The notes beneath the pieces are model-generated. The model was not told where the DNA came from, made no database searches, and saw only the letters and a list, made by a program, of their open reading frames with translations. Of a DNA stretch of 5,420 nucleotides, positions 5,304 through 5,420 are shown one piece after another (the stretch's first letter is position 1; every line of letters begins with the position of its first letter). Made by a program: the position numbers and the translations under genes. The DNA comes from Oxalobacteraceae bacterium (GTDB lineage Bacteria; Pseudomonadota; Gammaproteobacteria; Burkholderiales; Burkholderiaceae_D): the NCBI GenBank assembly GCA_003132085.1, contig PKWO01000157.1:2103-7522 (forward strand), read 5' to 3'.

Positions 5304-5420
5304 TCACAATGGCGGCCGGCGACCGGCCGGCAGGTTGACCAGGTAATAAGTCAGCGTGCTTGCCAGCGAACAAAATATCCAGAAAAAGAAAAAACCGATG
5401 GTGTAGCAGGCAATCGGCGG
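5304..5420 (-). CDS. C-terminal end of an unidentified membrane protein (5' end off window)
   Basis: The frame is open from the right window edge to a TGA at 5306-5304, giving 38 residues. They include one clear membrane helix, with IACYTIGFFFFWIFCSLAST followed by LTYYLVNL, and end in a short basic tail (PAGRRPPL). Composition and ending resemble the last helix of a multi-helix transporter, for example an MFS protein, but this is too short to name a family. It converges with fnr, whose stop is 62 bp away. An alternative is a small single-helix protein whose start is beyond the window. Confidence 0.6.
   Translation of the reverse strand, partial: PPIACYTIGFFFFWIFCSLASTLTYYLVNLPAGRRPPL
5313..5329. 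repeat. GC-rich hairpin CGGCCGG-CGA-CCGGCCG
   Basis: A perfect 7-bp inverted repeat with a 3-base loop overlaps the last codons of the leftward membrane gene and lies downstream of the fnr stop. No T-run follows on either strand, so it is not a textbook intrinsic terminator, though such a stable stem could pause polymerase or protect 3' ends for the two convergent genes. Confidence 0.45.

Overview
The window suggests a proteobacterium, most likely a betaproteobacterium with a respiratory, possibly lithotrophic, lifestyle. The evidence is a canonical [4Fe-4S]-type FNR regulator, a diheme-type c4 cytochrome, and a fused cytochrome-porin whose heme region resembles Cyc2 proteins of iron oxidisers such as Gallionella and Acidithiobacillus relatives. 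Genus cannot be fixed from this sequence.

Layout from left to right. (1) On the minus strand, 1-403 is the N-terminal half of a c4-like cytochrome whose 3' end lies off the window. Just upstream in the same direction, 481-1935 encodes a signal-peptide-bearing monoheme cytochrome fused to a large beta-barrel (Cyc2-like). The pair is probably one operon read leftwards. (2) 1936-2262 is an AT-rich leader and promoter region. It holds a perfect FNR box (2199-2212) centred 41.5 bp upstream of the start point predicted from a TATAAC -10 element (2171-2176), the geometry of a class II FNR-activated promoter. (3) 2263-3921, minus strand, is a SulP-family anion permease with a C-terminal STAS domain. 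Its likely ATG lies one base past the stop of a 50-codon reading frame (3923-4075) with a strong ribosome binding site. That frame resembles the N-terminus of ParB-like (ParBc_2) proteins and seems to be a truncated remnant now coupled to the permease. (4) 4076-4476 is a gene-free divergent region with several inverted repeats, three tandem copies of a 10-bp unit plus one inverted copy, and a good sigma70 promoter for the next gene. (5) 4477-5241, plus strand, is an FNR orthologue starting at TTG, with all four cluster cysteines and the FNR recognition-helix residues. (6) 5304-5420, minus strand, is the C-terminal end of a membrane protein that enters from the right.

Taken together, the regulator and a perfect copy of its expected target site lie within 2.3 kb. 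The working model is that FNR switches on the Cyc2-like/c4-like electron-transfer pair at low oxygen. The barrel-cytochrome would pass electrons from an extracellular donor into the periplasm, and the c4-like cytochrome would relay them to the respiratory chain. The donor (ferrous iron or another) is inference. The SulP permease is probably transcribed separately, and its substrate (sulfate, bicarbonate or another anion) cannot be read from the sequence.
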